From assembly GCF_013366805.1 (NCBI RefSeq), contig NZ_WQMO01000002.1:1-64000 (forward strand): 64,000 nucleotides of DNA, written 5' to 3'. Of this stretch, positions 1-10,100 are shown piece by piece (position 1 is the first letter of the stretch; every line of letters starts with the position of its first letter). A program made the translations under genes and the position numbers. Under the pieces are notes generated by a model that worked only from the letters and a program-made list of their open reading frames with translations, ran no database searches and had not been told where the DNA came from. The DNA is from Wolbachia endosymbiont of Litomosoides brasiliensis (GTDB taxonomy: Bacteria > Pseudomonadota > Alphaproteobacteria > Rickettsiales > Anaplasmataceae).

Positions 1-1489
1 CATCTGAAAATCCCATCTTTTTTAGTTCTAATATTTCGTGCGCGGTTTCAGGCAAACCAGTTTCTTTAATTTTTTGTTCAGCCAAGATGATTTGCTGTAT
101 GTTCTGCAAAAACCATAAGTCATACCCTGTAATTGAATTTATCTCTTCTATACTAATCCCATGACGCATTGCGTCAGCGGCAATTAGTAATCTATTTGGC
201 AACGATTTTGCTAATTGGGATTTTATGTGATCAACATCCGTGTCATGAGAAAACACCTCATCAAGCCCTGTAAGGCCAGTTTCAAGTGAGCGGAAAGCTT
301 TCTGTAGTGACTCATTAAAAGTACGACCTATAGACATTACTTCTCCCACTGATTTCATGGAAGTTGACAGTTCGCAATCTGTTCCCTTAAATTTTTCAAA
401 CTCAAAGCGAGGAACCTTAGTAACAACATAATCAATCACTGGTTCAAATGCAGCAGGTATAGTTGGTACACAATTGTTGCGTATTTCATCAAGTGAATAG
501 CCAACAGCAAGCTTGGTTGCAATTTTTGCTATGGGGTAACCTGTTGCCTTTGAGGCAAGCGCAGAAGAACGAGAAACTCTTGGATTCATTTCAATTACAA
601 CAAGGCTTCCATCTTCTTTAGGATTAACCGCAAATTGGACATTTGCACCACCTGCACTGACACCAATTTCTCTAAGTACTGCTATAGATGCATTTCTCAT
701 TTGTTGGTATTCTGCGTCACGCAGAGTCAAGGCAGGAGAAACGGTAATGCTATCACCTGTATGGACTCCCATGGGATCAATATTTTCTATCGAGCAGACT
801 ATTATACAGTTATCTTTGCAATCGCAAATAACTTCCATTTCGTATTCTTTCCAGCCGATGATGGACTCATCTATCTGAACTTCATTTATCGGTGAAACTT
901 TCAAGGCACCCTCCGCAATGTTGAAAAACTCCTCTTTATTGTACGCTATGCCACTACCTGTACCACCGAGAGTAAATGATGAACGGATGATCGCAGGTAA
1001 CCCTACATAGTCGAGAGCTTCCCTTATTTGTTCTTGATCTTTTATAATGATGCTTTTAGGGTATTTTAGCCCTATTTTATCCATAGATTGGCGAAATAAT
1101 TTTCTATCCCCTCCGCTTTTTTAATTGCTTCTCTATTTACGCCAATTAGCTTTACGTTATATTTATCCAATACCCTATCATCTACAAGTTTCATTGCACA
1201 GCTCAAAGCGGCTTGCCCGCACATTGTTGGCAATATTGCATCTGCCTTCTCTTTAATTATGATTTCTTCTATGATTTCAGGCAGTATAGTTCAATGTATG
1301 TTGCATCCTAAATTTAGGACCCGTCATTATAGTTGCAGGATTGGAATTAACGAAAATGACCTTATAATCCTCGTTCCTTAATACCTTGCAACTCTGAGTT
1401 CCGGAATAATTGAACTCGCATGCCTGACCTATAATTATCGGACCTACTCCTATTACTAGTATAGATTCTATATTTGTCAGTTTTGGCAT
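1..1489 (-). pseudogene. carB: Carbamoyl-phosphate synthase large subunit, broken by two frameshifts, 3' end outside window
   Basis: CarB makes carbamoyl phosphate from glutamine-derived ammonia, bicarbonate and ATP for pyrimidine (and arginine) synthesis. The first ~55 residues read in one frame from the ATG at 1489 (motifs [15 protein letters not shown]). At about 1287 the frame is lost by a one-base deletion inside the usual IEPI stretch. A second frame covers the segment ILPTMCGQAAL to about 1111, where two extra bases (a GG) shift it again. From 1110 to 1 the frame is consistent where I checked it and carries recognisable CarB motifs ([13 protein letters not shown], the MKSVGEVM region, ending in ELKKMGFSD). 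Each part aligns well with the family, so decay is recent, or the two indels are sequencing errors. The rest of the gene lies left of the window. carA is not in the window. Confidence 0.85.
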
Positions 1490-1986
1490 AATTATAATAA
1501 TGATTTCTCTCTAGGTAATGTTATCAATCTTTCCTATACATGTGAATTTTTACTAGTCTTATGGACACCACTTCAAGCCCACAACTATACGAATATCTTA
1601 ATTTAATAAACAGGATTTAAGTAGCTCATAGAAGTGCAAAAAGTTACTTGACAAACTTCGCCGGCCCTTATGGAAATGTGGTGTTTAGGCCTAAAATTTA
1701 TCTTTAATCTTTATTTTAAGTGACAAAGGCCTAGTATTAAACTAGGCTTGTTATGTTTAATTCTATAGATAGTTCATTTTTTTATAAATTTTTGTCTACA
1801 TTAGCTTAACCTTGTTTATTAAGTAATATAAGGGAAAACCGAACGCCAATTTTGAGAGAACAGTAGACAACTCACATTGCGGGGTTTCTTTTGTCTTTTT
1901 AGTTAAAAATCTAACTAATCTTATTTTTTATAGAAAAATTGCTTGACAAATTTCTGCATTCCCTTTACCCCAAGTTATGGGTATTT
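1490..1986. other. Non-coding stretch upstream of carB with a partial R2 repeat and a hairpin
   Basis: No open frame here resembles a protein. The stretch at about 1641-1720 begins with TTACTTGACAAAC and a CCGGCC block also found at 16645, so it is a partial copy of the R2 repeat described there. A hairpin at 1727-1749 (GCCTAGT / ACTAGGC, 7 bp core, 5-base loop) could stop transcription but is not directly behind a gene. A second TTGACAAAT-type block is at about 1942. Nothing else is recognised. Confidence 0.5.
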
Positions 1987-2146
1987 ATACTAATTCTCAT
2001 TGTTAGTGGGTAAACCAAAAAGCATATGTTGTTTAATTGCGGAGTGAGAAAGAGAGGTAATAAATTTGTACAAGGCGCTCTCAAGCAAAGCAATTGTGTT
2101 ACAGCCTTTATAAGGCTTCTCATGTTCTTAAATATTGTGACATTAA
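1987..2146 (-). mobile_element. IS630-family remnant, transposase 3' end fragment with terminal repeat
   Basis: The fragment starts with the element's terminal sequence ATACTAATTCTCATTGTTAG and runs into the 3' end of the transposase, coded on the minus strand (residues like LSHSTIKQL in other copies). It is cut at about 2146, where an oppositely oriented fragment of the same element begins. No functional frame remains. Confidence 0.8.
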
Positions 2147-2157
2147 TAGAAAAAAGC

Positions 2158-2896
2158 CTCCGTAGCAAAAATATGTTGCATTTCAAGAACAGCATTGACT
2201 ACATGGATAAAGCGCCTGAAATTTGGAAGAGAAGTAAGATTGTTTACTCCCCCCAGTGTTGTAGAAAAACTAGATTGAATTAGAGTCAATTTAGACAAGT
2301 CGAAGTATGAATACAAGAAAACCTTAATATTACCACTAAAAAAATTAGAATAAGAATTCTAAGAAAAATTTAGCTTGAATGCAGCAAGTCTACAGTAATA
2401 CACAAAAAATGAAGTTTTCGTACATTACGCCAAGACCAATTCACAATGAACAAGATAAAAGTGGGTGGGAAGAGTGCAAAAAAAAACATGAATGAGACTA
2501 TTGGGTAAGCATCCTAAATAAGGGTTATCTTTCTTTAATGAATTGTGGGTTAGTATGGGTAGTGTAAAGATGGCGTTAGAACACAGGTTGAAGTAAAATT
2601 GAGTAGACGCAAAATTTTTATCTTTACAGTGTAGTTAATCCTAGAAATGGAGAGAGTTCTAACTTATTTATACCAGATTTCAACACTGATTGTATAAATA
2701 TATTTCTTAAACAAGTGTTACAATATTTAAGAACACGAGAAGCCTTTCTTGTCATAGATTATACTAGTTGGCATAAGTCAAAAATTTAAATGTGCCTAAA
2801 AATATCGAGACTATATACCTATCACCATACTTACCTGGGCTCAATCCTATTGAGAGACTTTGTTGTTATGCAAAACAGAACATTTTGCATATATCA
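2158..2896 (+). mobile_element. IS630-family remnant, internal transposase part lacking both termini
   Basis: Plus-strand oriented transposase relic. It carries the helix-turn-helix region (VAKICCISRTAL-type, from about 2163), a degenerate first-aspartate region and the DDE end motif. That motif reads approximately YSPELNPIER in the family and is here at about 2828-2862 with substitutions. Multiple stops and shifts break it. It abuts the oppositely oriented fragment at 1987-2146, so two copies have recombined or one inserted into the other, followed by loss. Confidence 0.75.
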
Positions 2897-3119
2897 GCTC
2901 CATAATAATTAAGAATGAATGCGTGCATTGGCTTTTCAATAGTTTTTGTTTCTAGCTTCAAACGCTTGAACCTTAACGTAGTTGCCGTATTTCTCCTGAA
3001 TTAACTTTGATGTCCAATTTACATTCTTGTTCCACCACTTCTTTGCATGAGGTGTTTATGGCCATGAATTTTCTTAAGTGTATTGAAACCGGTATTTTCG
3101 GTACAGGTGATATTAAAAC
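2897..3119. other. Short gap of unknown content
   Basis: Between the IS remnant and the DD-carboxypeptidase gene. A minus-strand stretch reads as a broken peptide rich in W, K and N, but no family is recognised and stops interrupt it. It may be the relic of another gene. Confidence 0.25.
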
Positions 3120-4253
3120 TTAAAACAACATTCTAAAGAGCTTTTCTATGTAGTTTAATTCCTGTACGTCATTTACTGCATAAAGTGGTGTAGTTTGCTG
3201 CTCGACGCCTGGTATTTCTATAAAAATTTTGCCTACTTCTTGCCCCTTTCTAATGGGTGCAGGTATTATATCTTTATGTTCGACACGCACCTTAATTTTA
3301 TCACGCAGATTGCGATTATAGGTTATGGTGATGTCGTTTGCAACTGTAACAGATACTTTTCTCTCCTTTCCGTATAGAACATTTATTTCCTCAACTACAC
3401 TATCCTTAGCAAATATTTTCTTAGTATTAAAATGATTGAAGGAATACTGTATTAGCCTTTTTGCTTCTTCTATTCGCTCTTTTTCAGTGTTTAAGCCATT
3501 TACGACAGCGAAAATTCTCCTATCGTTTCGTTTTGCAGAAACTACAATACCGTAACCACCAGTGTTTGTGTAACCGGTCTTTAAGCCATCAACTCCAATA
3601 TCGTGAAAAAGTAAAAGATTTTTATTTTTTTGTGCGATGTTGTTATATGTTAGATATTGTTCAGAGAATAAGTCATAATATTCAGGGAAATCAATGAAAA
3701 TCCTTTTTGCTAGTACTACCAAATCTTTTGCACTCATAAAATGATCCTCATCCGGCCATCCACTTGAGTTGACAAAATAACTGTTGCTTAGGTTCAAGTT
3801 TTGTGCAACTTCGTTCATTTCAACTACGAAACCCTCTTCTGATCCGGCAATGCCCTCAGCTAGTGTTATGCAGGCATCATTACCTGAAACCGTTGCAATT
3901 CCTTCAAGCAGTTCTTTCACTGTAACGGATTGACCTTCCTTTAAAAACATAGAAGAGCCTTTTCTTTCCCACGCTTTTCTACTTACTTGAAATTTATCAT
4001 TCATATCTATTATTCCAGCTTTTAAATAATCGAAGGCTACATATAAAGTCATTAGCTTGCTCATTGAAGATGGAGCCATCTTTTCGTCGGAATTATGTTC
4101 AAAAATGAACGAGTCTGAGGCTAAATCTAAAACTACTGCTTGCTTTGCTTTAGTTCTAAATTGATATGAATGTGAAGAAAAAGGAAGCACAAAAACTAAC
4201 AGCAGGATTACCAATTTGCCTAATATGTTCATAATTTCAAATGTATTGTGCAC
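3120..4253 (-). CDS. dacC: D-alanyl-D-alanine carboxypeptidase (PBP5/6 type, peptidase S11)
   Basis: A periplasmic serine DD-carboxypeptidase that trims the terminal D-Ala of peptidoglycan pentapeptide. All three active-site motifs are visible in 377 residues: SxxK as S63-M-S-K66, SxN as S123-G-N125, and KTG at 225-227 followed by YTNTGGYG. An N-terminal hydrophobic stretch (about residues 10-28) looks like a signal peptide. The C-terminal third has the beta-rich domain of this family and ends in a short amphipathic tail (YIEKLFRMLF) that may hold the protein at the membrane. The start may be the ATG at 4253 or the next one at 4232 (MNILGKLV), which gives a more usual signal-peptide length. 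The symbol is uncertain (dacA/dacC/dacF type). Together with murB and murE here it supports active cell-wall precursor metabolism. Confidence 0.9.
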   Translation of the reverse strand: MHNTFEIMNILGKLVILLLVFVLPFSSHSYQFRTKAKQAVVLDLASDSFIFEHNSDEKMAPSSMSKLMTLYVAFDYLKAGIIDMNDKFQVSRKAWERKGSSMFLKEGQSVTVKELLEGIATVSGNDACITLAEGIAGSEEGFVVEMNEVAQNLNLSNSYFVNSSGWPDEDHFMSAKDLVVLAKRIFIDFPEYYDLFSEQYLTYNNIAQKNKNLLLFHDIGVDGLKTGYTNTGGYGIVVSAKRNDRRIFAVVNGLNTEKERIEEAKRLIQYSFNHFNTKKIFAKDSVVEEINVLYGKERKVSVTVANDITITYNRNLRDKIKVRVEHKDIIPAPIRKGQEVGKIFIEIPGVEQQTTPLYAVNDVQELNYIEKLFRMLF

Positions 4254-4408
4254 TAGTTAATAGTATAATTTTATATGCGTATTTCAATGAAATTGGGATA
4301 AAACTTTCATATGCATGATATAATAGATTTTGTATAACTGCTGCAGATATAATGTATAACTGTAAGCTCAAACATTTTAAAATATAAAAGCTGTGAGCCA
4401 AAAATAGG

Positions 4409-4740
4409 AGAGAGCGAGCATTTGGTTTAATTGTGTGATCGGGAGATGTTGGGTCAATCAAAATGGGTGATGGAACAAATATTCAAGGTGGTGCGGCAAT
4501 TCATGTGGATAGAGACCTTGGTGGTGCTACAGTTATTAGCACTATGGTAATAGTAGGGCATTTTTGTATGTTACACGCGTGCACAGTGTATGATAAAGCA
4601 TTTATTAGTATGGGTTCTATTGTGATGGGTCATGCAGTTATAGAGCATGAAGCTATAGAAGTTAAACATATTACATAGTCAGCACAAAATTATATTATGT
4701 TGCTAAAGGAATACAAGAATTAAAGGTTAAAAACATGCGT
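4409..4740 (+). pseudogene. Gamma-carbonic anhydrase-like (hexapeptide-repeat) pseudogene
   Basis: A 71-residue open stretch (4463-4678) shows the left-handed beta-helix pattern of the gamma-carbonic anhydrase/YrdA-PaaY family: TNIQGGAAIHVDRDLGG, then VGHFCMLHACTV, then ISMGSIVMGHAVIEH. The preceding bases still encode the family's SIWFNCVI...GDVGSIK segment, but two bases are missing at about 4443, which shifts the frame. The N-terminal ~40 residues are gone. The C-terminal tail after 4678 can be followed for roughly 20 codons in another frame. The gene is therefore dead. Its right end is followed within 50 bases by an IS630 remnant. Confidence 0.7.
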
Positions 4741-4788
4741 ATCAAGTTAAAATGAGATGGAAAGGCGAAGGCATCATTATAGCTGCTA

Positions 4789-5502
4789 ATACCAACTCTC
4801 ATTATAGAATTGTTTAATTGTGGAATGAGAAAGATCGGCAATAAATTTGTACAAAGCACTCTCAAGCAAAGCAATTGTATTATAGACTTTTCGTGTTCTT
4901 AAATGTTGTGATATTTGTTTAAGAAATATATTTATACAATCGGTGTTGGCATTCGGTGCAAATAAGCTAGAACCCCCTTCATTTCTAGAATTAATTACAC
5001 TGTGGAAGTAAAAATTTTGTCTACCTGATTTTACTTTAACCTGTGTTCTAAAGCCATCTTTGCACACCTGCCTCCAACTTTCGAATGTGTGACGAACCGC
5101 GATTCGTTAAAGAAAAGGAACTCTTATTCAGGATGCTTACCCAATAGTCTCATTCATGTTACTGTAGACTTATTGACATTCAAGCTAAATTTTTCCTAAA
5201 ATTCTTATTCTAATTTTTTTAGTGGTAATATTAAGGTTTTCTTGTATCCATACTTCAACCTAGTTTTTCTACGACATTGAGGGGAGTAAACAATTTTACT
5301 TCTCTTCCAAATTTTAGGCGCTTTATCCATGCGGTCAATGCTGTTCTTGAAATGCAACATATTTTTGCTACGGTTGATTCCACAACTTTTTTATCCAAGA
5401 ATTTTGATTTTAACTACATTTAAACCTCGCTATTTTACTTATTTCAGCATGGCTTCTTTTCTATTATTGTCTATCCGTTCCTTGTAAAGTGGGAATTGGT
5501 AT
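4789..5502 (-). mobile_element. IS630-family remnant with both terminal repeats, internally deleted
   Basis: Both ends are present: ATACCAACTCTCATTATAG on the left and ...GTGGGAATTGGTAT on the right. Between them lie transposase relics on the minus strand, including the segment around YLRTRKVYN and the HTH part at the right. The DDE end motif has been deleted at about 4890. The right terminus runs into pleD, and its last ~40 bases are read as the pleD 3' end. Confidence 0.8.
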
Positions 5503-6870
5503 AACTACCCTATTTCTGCCACTATTTTTTGCTTTATATAAATATCCATCAGCGCGTACTATAAATTTTTTAATATTATCAAGATCTGATTCTTGCATCT
5601 CTGCAATCCCAATGCTCACAGTTACATTGTGTGTTATGTTCTTATCCGAGAGTATAAAAGGTTCTGTAGCAATAATTTTACGTATCCTCTCTGCAACAAC
5701 GTATGCATCTGGTATATTGGTATCTGGCATTACAACAACGAATTCCTCACCGCCAAACCTAGCTAACAAATCCGTCACTCTAATGTTTTCAGAAATTCTC
5801 TTCTGTATTTGCTTTAAAAGCTCATCCCCGGCACTATGTCCAAAATCGTCATTTACTACCTTAAAATAGTCTATATCTAGTATCATAAGAGATAATCTTC
5901 TATTCTTTTCTACAGAGTCTTTAACAATGTTTCTTAAGTGTGCGTCAAAATATCTTCTGTTGTAACAGTTAGTGAGTGGGTCCTTTATGGACATTTCTGC
6001 ATTGTTAAATAAGTTCATTCTCAAGGCATCTTGGTATCTCTTGCGTTTCACTTGTAAATTAACTCTTGCTATTAATTCACTTTCATCCAGAGGCACTGTT
6101 AGATAATCATTGGCTCCTACATCGAGTGCTTTTACTAAGTTGTTTTTATTATAATCTTCGGAAAGGATCAGAATTGGTGTATATCGTGTTTCTACTTTGC
6201 TACGAAACTCAGAACACAAACGTAGTCCATCAGTTTTTAAAAATTGCATATCGGAAATAATTAGATCATAGTTATCCTCAATACTAACCTTCAATGCCTC
6301 CATTGGATCGTTCAGTATGTTAATTGATCTAAAGCGTTGCTTTAGTATATTATGTATCTGCTCTGCTTGAAAGATATCCTCATCTACAACAAGTATGCTG
6401 GAATCAAAGATCTGATTAGAATAGTCCATAATACTGCTTCCTGCTACCCCACCAATCTCAGCATTAGTTTCTCCTCTTAAGCGTAGTTCATCTATAACCA
6501 TCTTTAAGCGTGTGAGAGACTTAATTCTTGCAGATAAGGCAGTTTCATCTATTGGTTTAGTTAGGAAGTCATCTGCGCCAGCGTTAATGCCTTGCACTCT
6601 ATCGTGAGTGTCATGTAGTGCAGTCACCATGATTATTGGAATATGGGTTGTTAAGGGGTCGCTCTTTAAGTTCTTACAAATTTTAAAGCCGTTTATTTTT
6701 GGCATCATGATATCGAGTAATATAATATCAGGCTGCTGCTTTGTCACTAAATTTATGGCTTCTTCACCATCATGAGCTATAATAACCGTGTAGTACTCTG
6801 CTTTTAGTCGAGCTTCTAAAAGCTTAACATTAGATAGTACATCATCTACTACTAGAATCCTCGCTGTCAT
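5464..6870 (-). CDS. pleD: PleD-type response regulator diguanylate cyclase (REC-REC-GGEEF)
   Basis: Makes cyclic di-GMP from two GTP when phosphorylated by a sensor kinase. REC1 spans about residues 1-120, with phospho-acceptor D53 (LLDIMMP) and K105 (TKP). REC2 spans about 157-275 with D207 (ISDMQF). The GGDEF domain spans about 293-455 with the signature RFGGEEF (GGEEF 373-377) and the metal/substrate motif LDIDYFKVVND. An RxxD inhibitory site (R364-V-T-D367) lies five residues before it, so product feedback is likely. The last twelve residues (457-468) and the stop codon are coded by the terminal repeat of the adjoining IS630 remnant, after the normal family end at GRNRVV. The start overlaps tatB by 29 bases. 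It is last in the clpB-GDH-tatB-pleD block. Confidence 0.95.
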   Translation of the reverse strand: MTARILVVDDVLSNVKLLEARLKAEYYTVIIAHDGEEAINLVTKQQPDIILLDIMMPKINGFKICKNLKSDPLTTHIPIIMVTALHDTHDRVQGINAGADDFLTKPIDETALSARIKSLTRLKMVIDELRLRGETNAEIGGVAGSSIMDYSNQIFDSSILVVDEDIFQAEQIHNILKQRFRSINILNDPMEALKVSIEDNYDLIISDMQFLKTDGLRLCSEFRSKVETRYTPILILSEDYNKNNLVKALDVGANDYLTVPLDESELIARVNLQVKRKRYQDALRMNLFNNAEMSIKDPLTNCYNRRYFDAHLRNIVKDSVEKNRRLSLMILDIDYFKVVNDDFGHSAGDELLKQIQKRISENIRVTDLLARFGGEEFVVVMPDTNIPDAYVVAERIRKIIATEPFILSDKNITHNVTVSIGIAEMQESDLDNIKKFIVRADGYLYKAKNSGRNRVVIPIPTLQGTDRQ

Positions 6871-7138
6871 TACCTTTAGGTGTATTGTCTATGTTATAAG
6901 CAGGATAAGGTTTGCCATCCTTACCAATTATATAATTTACTTTCTCAGTGTTATACCCCTTATATAACTCTTCGATTCCCGCATCTTTCAATAATCTCCT
7001 AGCTTTTGATTTTATGATCATAAGATACCTATAGATATTTTTAATAAGGTCAATGAATACAGGTACCTTATTTTTATCAAGAACAATTATACTAACTAGA
7101 ACTACAAATAGAATTTCTGAAAGACCTATACTAAACAT
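6842..7138 (-). CDS. tatB: Sec-independent translocase subunit TatB-like protein
   Basis: A 98-residue protein with one N-terminal membrane helix (about residues 4-20), beginning MFSIGLSEILFVVLV, the typical opening of TatB/TatA proteins. An amphipathic helix and a charged tail rich in K, D, E and S follow. In the family, TatB works with TatC to receive folded twin-arginine substrates. The hinge that is usually GPK is here DKNKVP, so the match is to the general pattern and not to a strict signature. It sits 5 bases after the glutamate dehydrogenase and overlaps pleD, so the three are probably co-transcribed. tatC is not in the window. Confidence 0.75.
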   Translation of the reverse strand: MFSIGLSEILFVVLVSIIVLDKNKVPVFIDLIKNIYRYLMIIKSKARRLLKDAGIEELYKGYNTEKVNYIIGKDGKPYPAYNIDNTPKGNDSEDSSSR

Positions 7139-7143
7139 TTGTC

Positions 7144-10100
7144 TTACAAAGCAAGTACTTTAATTCTTCTAATTATAAATATTAATTTGCTTAAATCAAG
7201 TTTGGAAGCAACCATCTCATCTAAAAAACTGTTGTAACGTTCTATGCAATCCTTATCATTACGAGCCCAAGTTTGAACCTTATCTTCGTAGTTATTAGTA
7301 GCTTTTATAACTTTGACGGCTAGCTCATAGTGATAATGACTTAAATCGTCCAGTAAATCGTTAATTAGACTACGATCCCAATAAGAGGAATGACTTTTCA
7401 TCTTAATAGCAATTATCCTAATCAGGTCAAACCTCAGCAGTGATTTTAACTCAAAGTATATTTTACCAGCATCAAGGGTAGACAAGGACGTTTGCTCAGC
7501 GATAGATATGACATCAAGTGCATAAGCAAGAACGCATAAATCAGCAGCTTTTTTTGCTAGATCTTTATTTATATTGAGTTCTGCTAAAAAAGAGGATTCA
7601 TGGTTATAGGTTTTTAATAGGTGTTCGTCTAGAACTTCAGTTAAATTCTGGCCTAAAGTTTCAATTGCATCTTTAAACTTTGTAATGTTAGCTTGCTCTG
7701 CAAAGCTAAGTTTATCGAGATTTTTTGCTAACCAAAATGATACTCTACCGATAAATTTCTGCACATTTCTTACTATTTGTAAGTATGAATCAATATTAAT
7801 CTTTCCGTCCAATTTGTCAATTTCTTGCCATAAGCTATTTAAACTGTATAAGTGGTTAACAACAATATAAACATTTACCGCTTCATACACTTTAATTCCA
7901 GTACTTTCAACTAGATTATTAATAAATATACATCCCATCCTATTCACTACATCGTTTACAATACAAGTGGAAATGATTTCTCTGTGAAGTTGATGTTTTA
8001 ATATGGAATCCTTGAACTCCGTGACCATCTTTTGTGGAAAGTAATTTAATAAATAATCGTGGCATAAGAAATTTTCAGGCAAGTCAGAATGTATAATTTC
8101 ATTTTTTATTGCTGTTCTAGAATAAGACATTAAAACAGAAAGCTGAGGAGAGCTAAAACCCTCTGCCCCAGTTAACATTCTTGCTATTTCTTCATCTGCC
8201 GGAAGAAACTCCACACTTCGGTTTAATAGCCCAGATTTTTCCAAACTGAGTAATAACCTGTGGTGCTGTTCCAATCTCTCTTTGGCTTGTAAGCACTCAA
8301 GAAGTAATGCTTTTGTTTCAATTCTGTTGTGGTCTTCAAGCACCTTAGATGCAACTTCATCCACCATGCTAGCCAGTATTTTGTTCCTTTTTTCCAAAGA
8401 AATGCCACCTCCTTTCATAACTGAGACGAATGCAATTTTAATATTAACTTCAAGGTCAGAACATATTACTCCTGCTGAATTGTCAACAAAATCTGCATTA
8501 ATATATCCACCTCTTTTAGCATATTCTATTCTTCCAAGTTGCGTGCAACCAAGATTGCCACCTTCTATAAACATAGAAGCTCTAATATTCTCGCCATTCA
8601 CTCTTAATTCGTCGTTTGCTTTATCACCAACCGTACCGTGGCTTTCACTCTTTGCTTTAACAAAGGTGCCAATTCCTCCATTCCATATGAAATCCACTTT
8701 TGCTTTCAACAGATATCGAATTAAATTACTTGGAGGTAATGTGTCTTCCATTATATCAAAGCACTTTTTCATTTCTTGAGAAATATTGACTTGCTTGCTG
8801 CTGCGTTCGAATATTCCACCGCCCTGGGAAATCAGATCTTTGTTATAGTCTATCCAAGTTGAAAATGGTAACTCAAAAAGGCGTTTACGTTCTGCAAAAC
8901 TCTTTTCTGCATTAGGATTTGGATCAACGAAAATATGCATGTGGTTAAATGCGCCGATTAAACGTATATTTTTTGAAAGTAGCATACCATTTCCGAACAG
9001 GTCACCAGCCATGTCTCCAATTCCAACAACAGTCACGCCTTGGTAAATATCCTTATTCATTTTCCAAAAGTGCCTCTGTGCTGCAATCCACGCTCCCCTA
9101 GCCGTAATACCCATCTTTTTGTGGTCATAACCTGCTGATCCACCAGATGCAAATGCATCACCAAGCCAAAAATTATACTCATGTGCTATTTGGTTGGCAT
9201 AGTCAGAAAACGAGGCAGTGCCTTTATCTGCTGCAACTACTAAATATGGGTCATCTTCATCGTATCTAACTACGTTTTCTGGTGGGATTATTTTGCCATC
9301 AACTATGTTATCAGTAATAGCAAGCATGCCTCTAATAAAATCCTTATAGCACTCAACACCTTTTTTCCTTAAGATATTTTTATTTTTGTACACTTTCTTT
9401 ATTACAAATCCACCCTTTGCACCGACAGGGACGATAACTGCATTTTTCGTCATCTGAGCTTTCATAAGGCTCAAAACTTCGGTACGAAAATCTTCTGTCC
9501 TATCTGACCATCTTAAACCGCCACGTGCTAATTTCCCTCCTCTTAAATGTATTCCCTCAAACAGGTTTGAGTAAACATACAATTCGCGGTATGGACGCGG
9601 ATCTGGCAGACCATTTATTTTACTTGAATCAAATTTTATAGATAAGCGGGATTTATCGTCTTGATAGTAACTGGTCCTTAAAATAGCCATTATCAAGTTA
9701 AATATTGAGCGTAAGACGTAATCATGCGAAACATTGCTAATCTCTTTTAAAAGTTCCTCTATTTTTTCTCTAAAAATGTTTGTAGTTTCTACTCTATCAA
9801 TATCTATGCTAGGATCAAATCTTACATGAAATAGCTGTATCAAATACTTTACTATTTTTGGATACTCTGAAACTACTTTTTGAATGTATTCTGGGTTATA
9901 GTTAAATGATGTCTGCTTCAGGTAGGCACTTAGCGCTCTAACTAAAAGTACTTCTTTCCATTCAAGACCAGCAATAATGATTAAGCTGTTGAAATAATCA
10001 TTTTTAATTTCCCTTCTAAACACCTTCGCAAGCGTCATTTCAAATTGTTCTTTAAGAGTAATGTTATCTATCAATTCGTCGACTCTTGATAACACAAAAT

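Noticed and set aside
4463-4678. 71-residue frame as a real hexapeptide-repeat protein
   Set aside because: The family's upstream segment is present in another frame immediately before it and the C-terminus is shifted, so it is part of a pseudogene.
4786-5067. 93-residue minus-strand frame
   Set aside because: It is a piece of the decayed IS630 transposase with a stop and internal deletion, not a gene.
5489-5869. 126-residue plus-strand frame opposite pleD
   Set aside because: Antisense shadow of the GGDEF domain; no independent signals.
8282-8779. 165-residue plus-strand frame opposite the glutamate dehydrogenase gene
   Set aside because: It is antisense to a well-conserved gene, Ser/Leu-rich with no family pattern, and explained by the base composition of the other strand.
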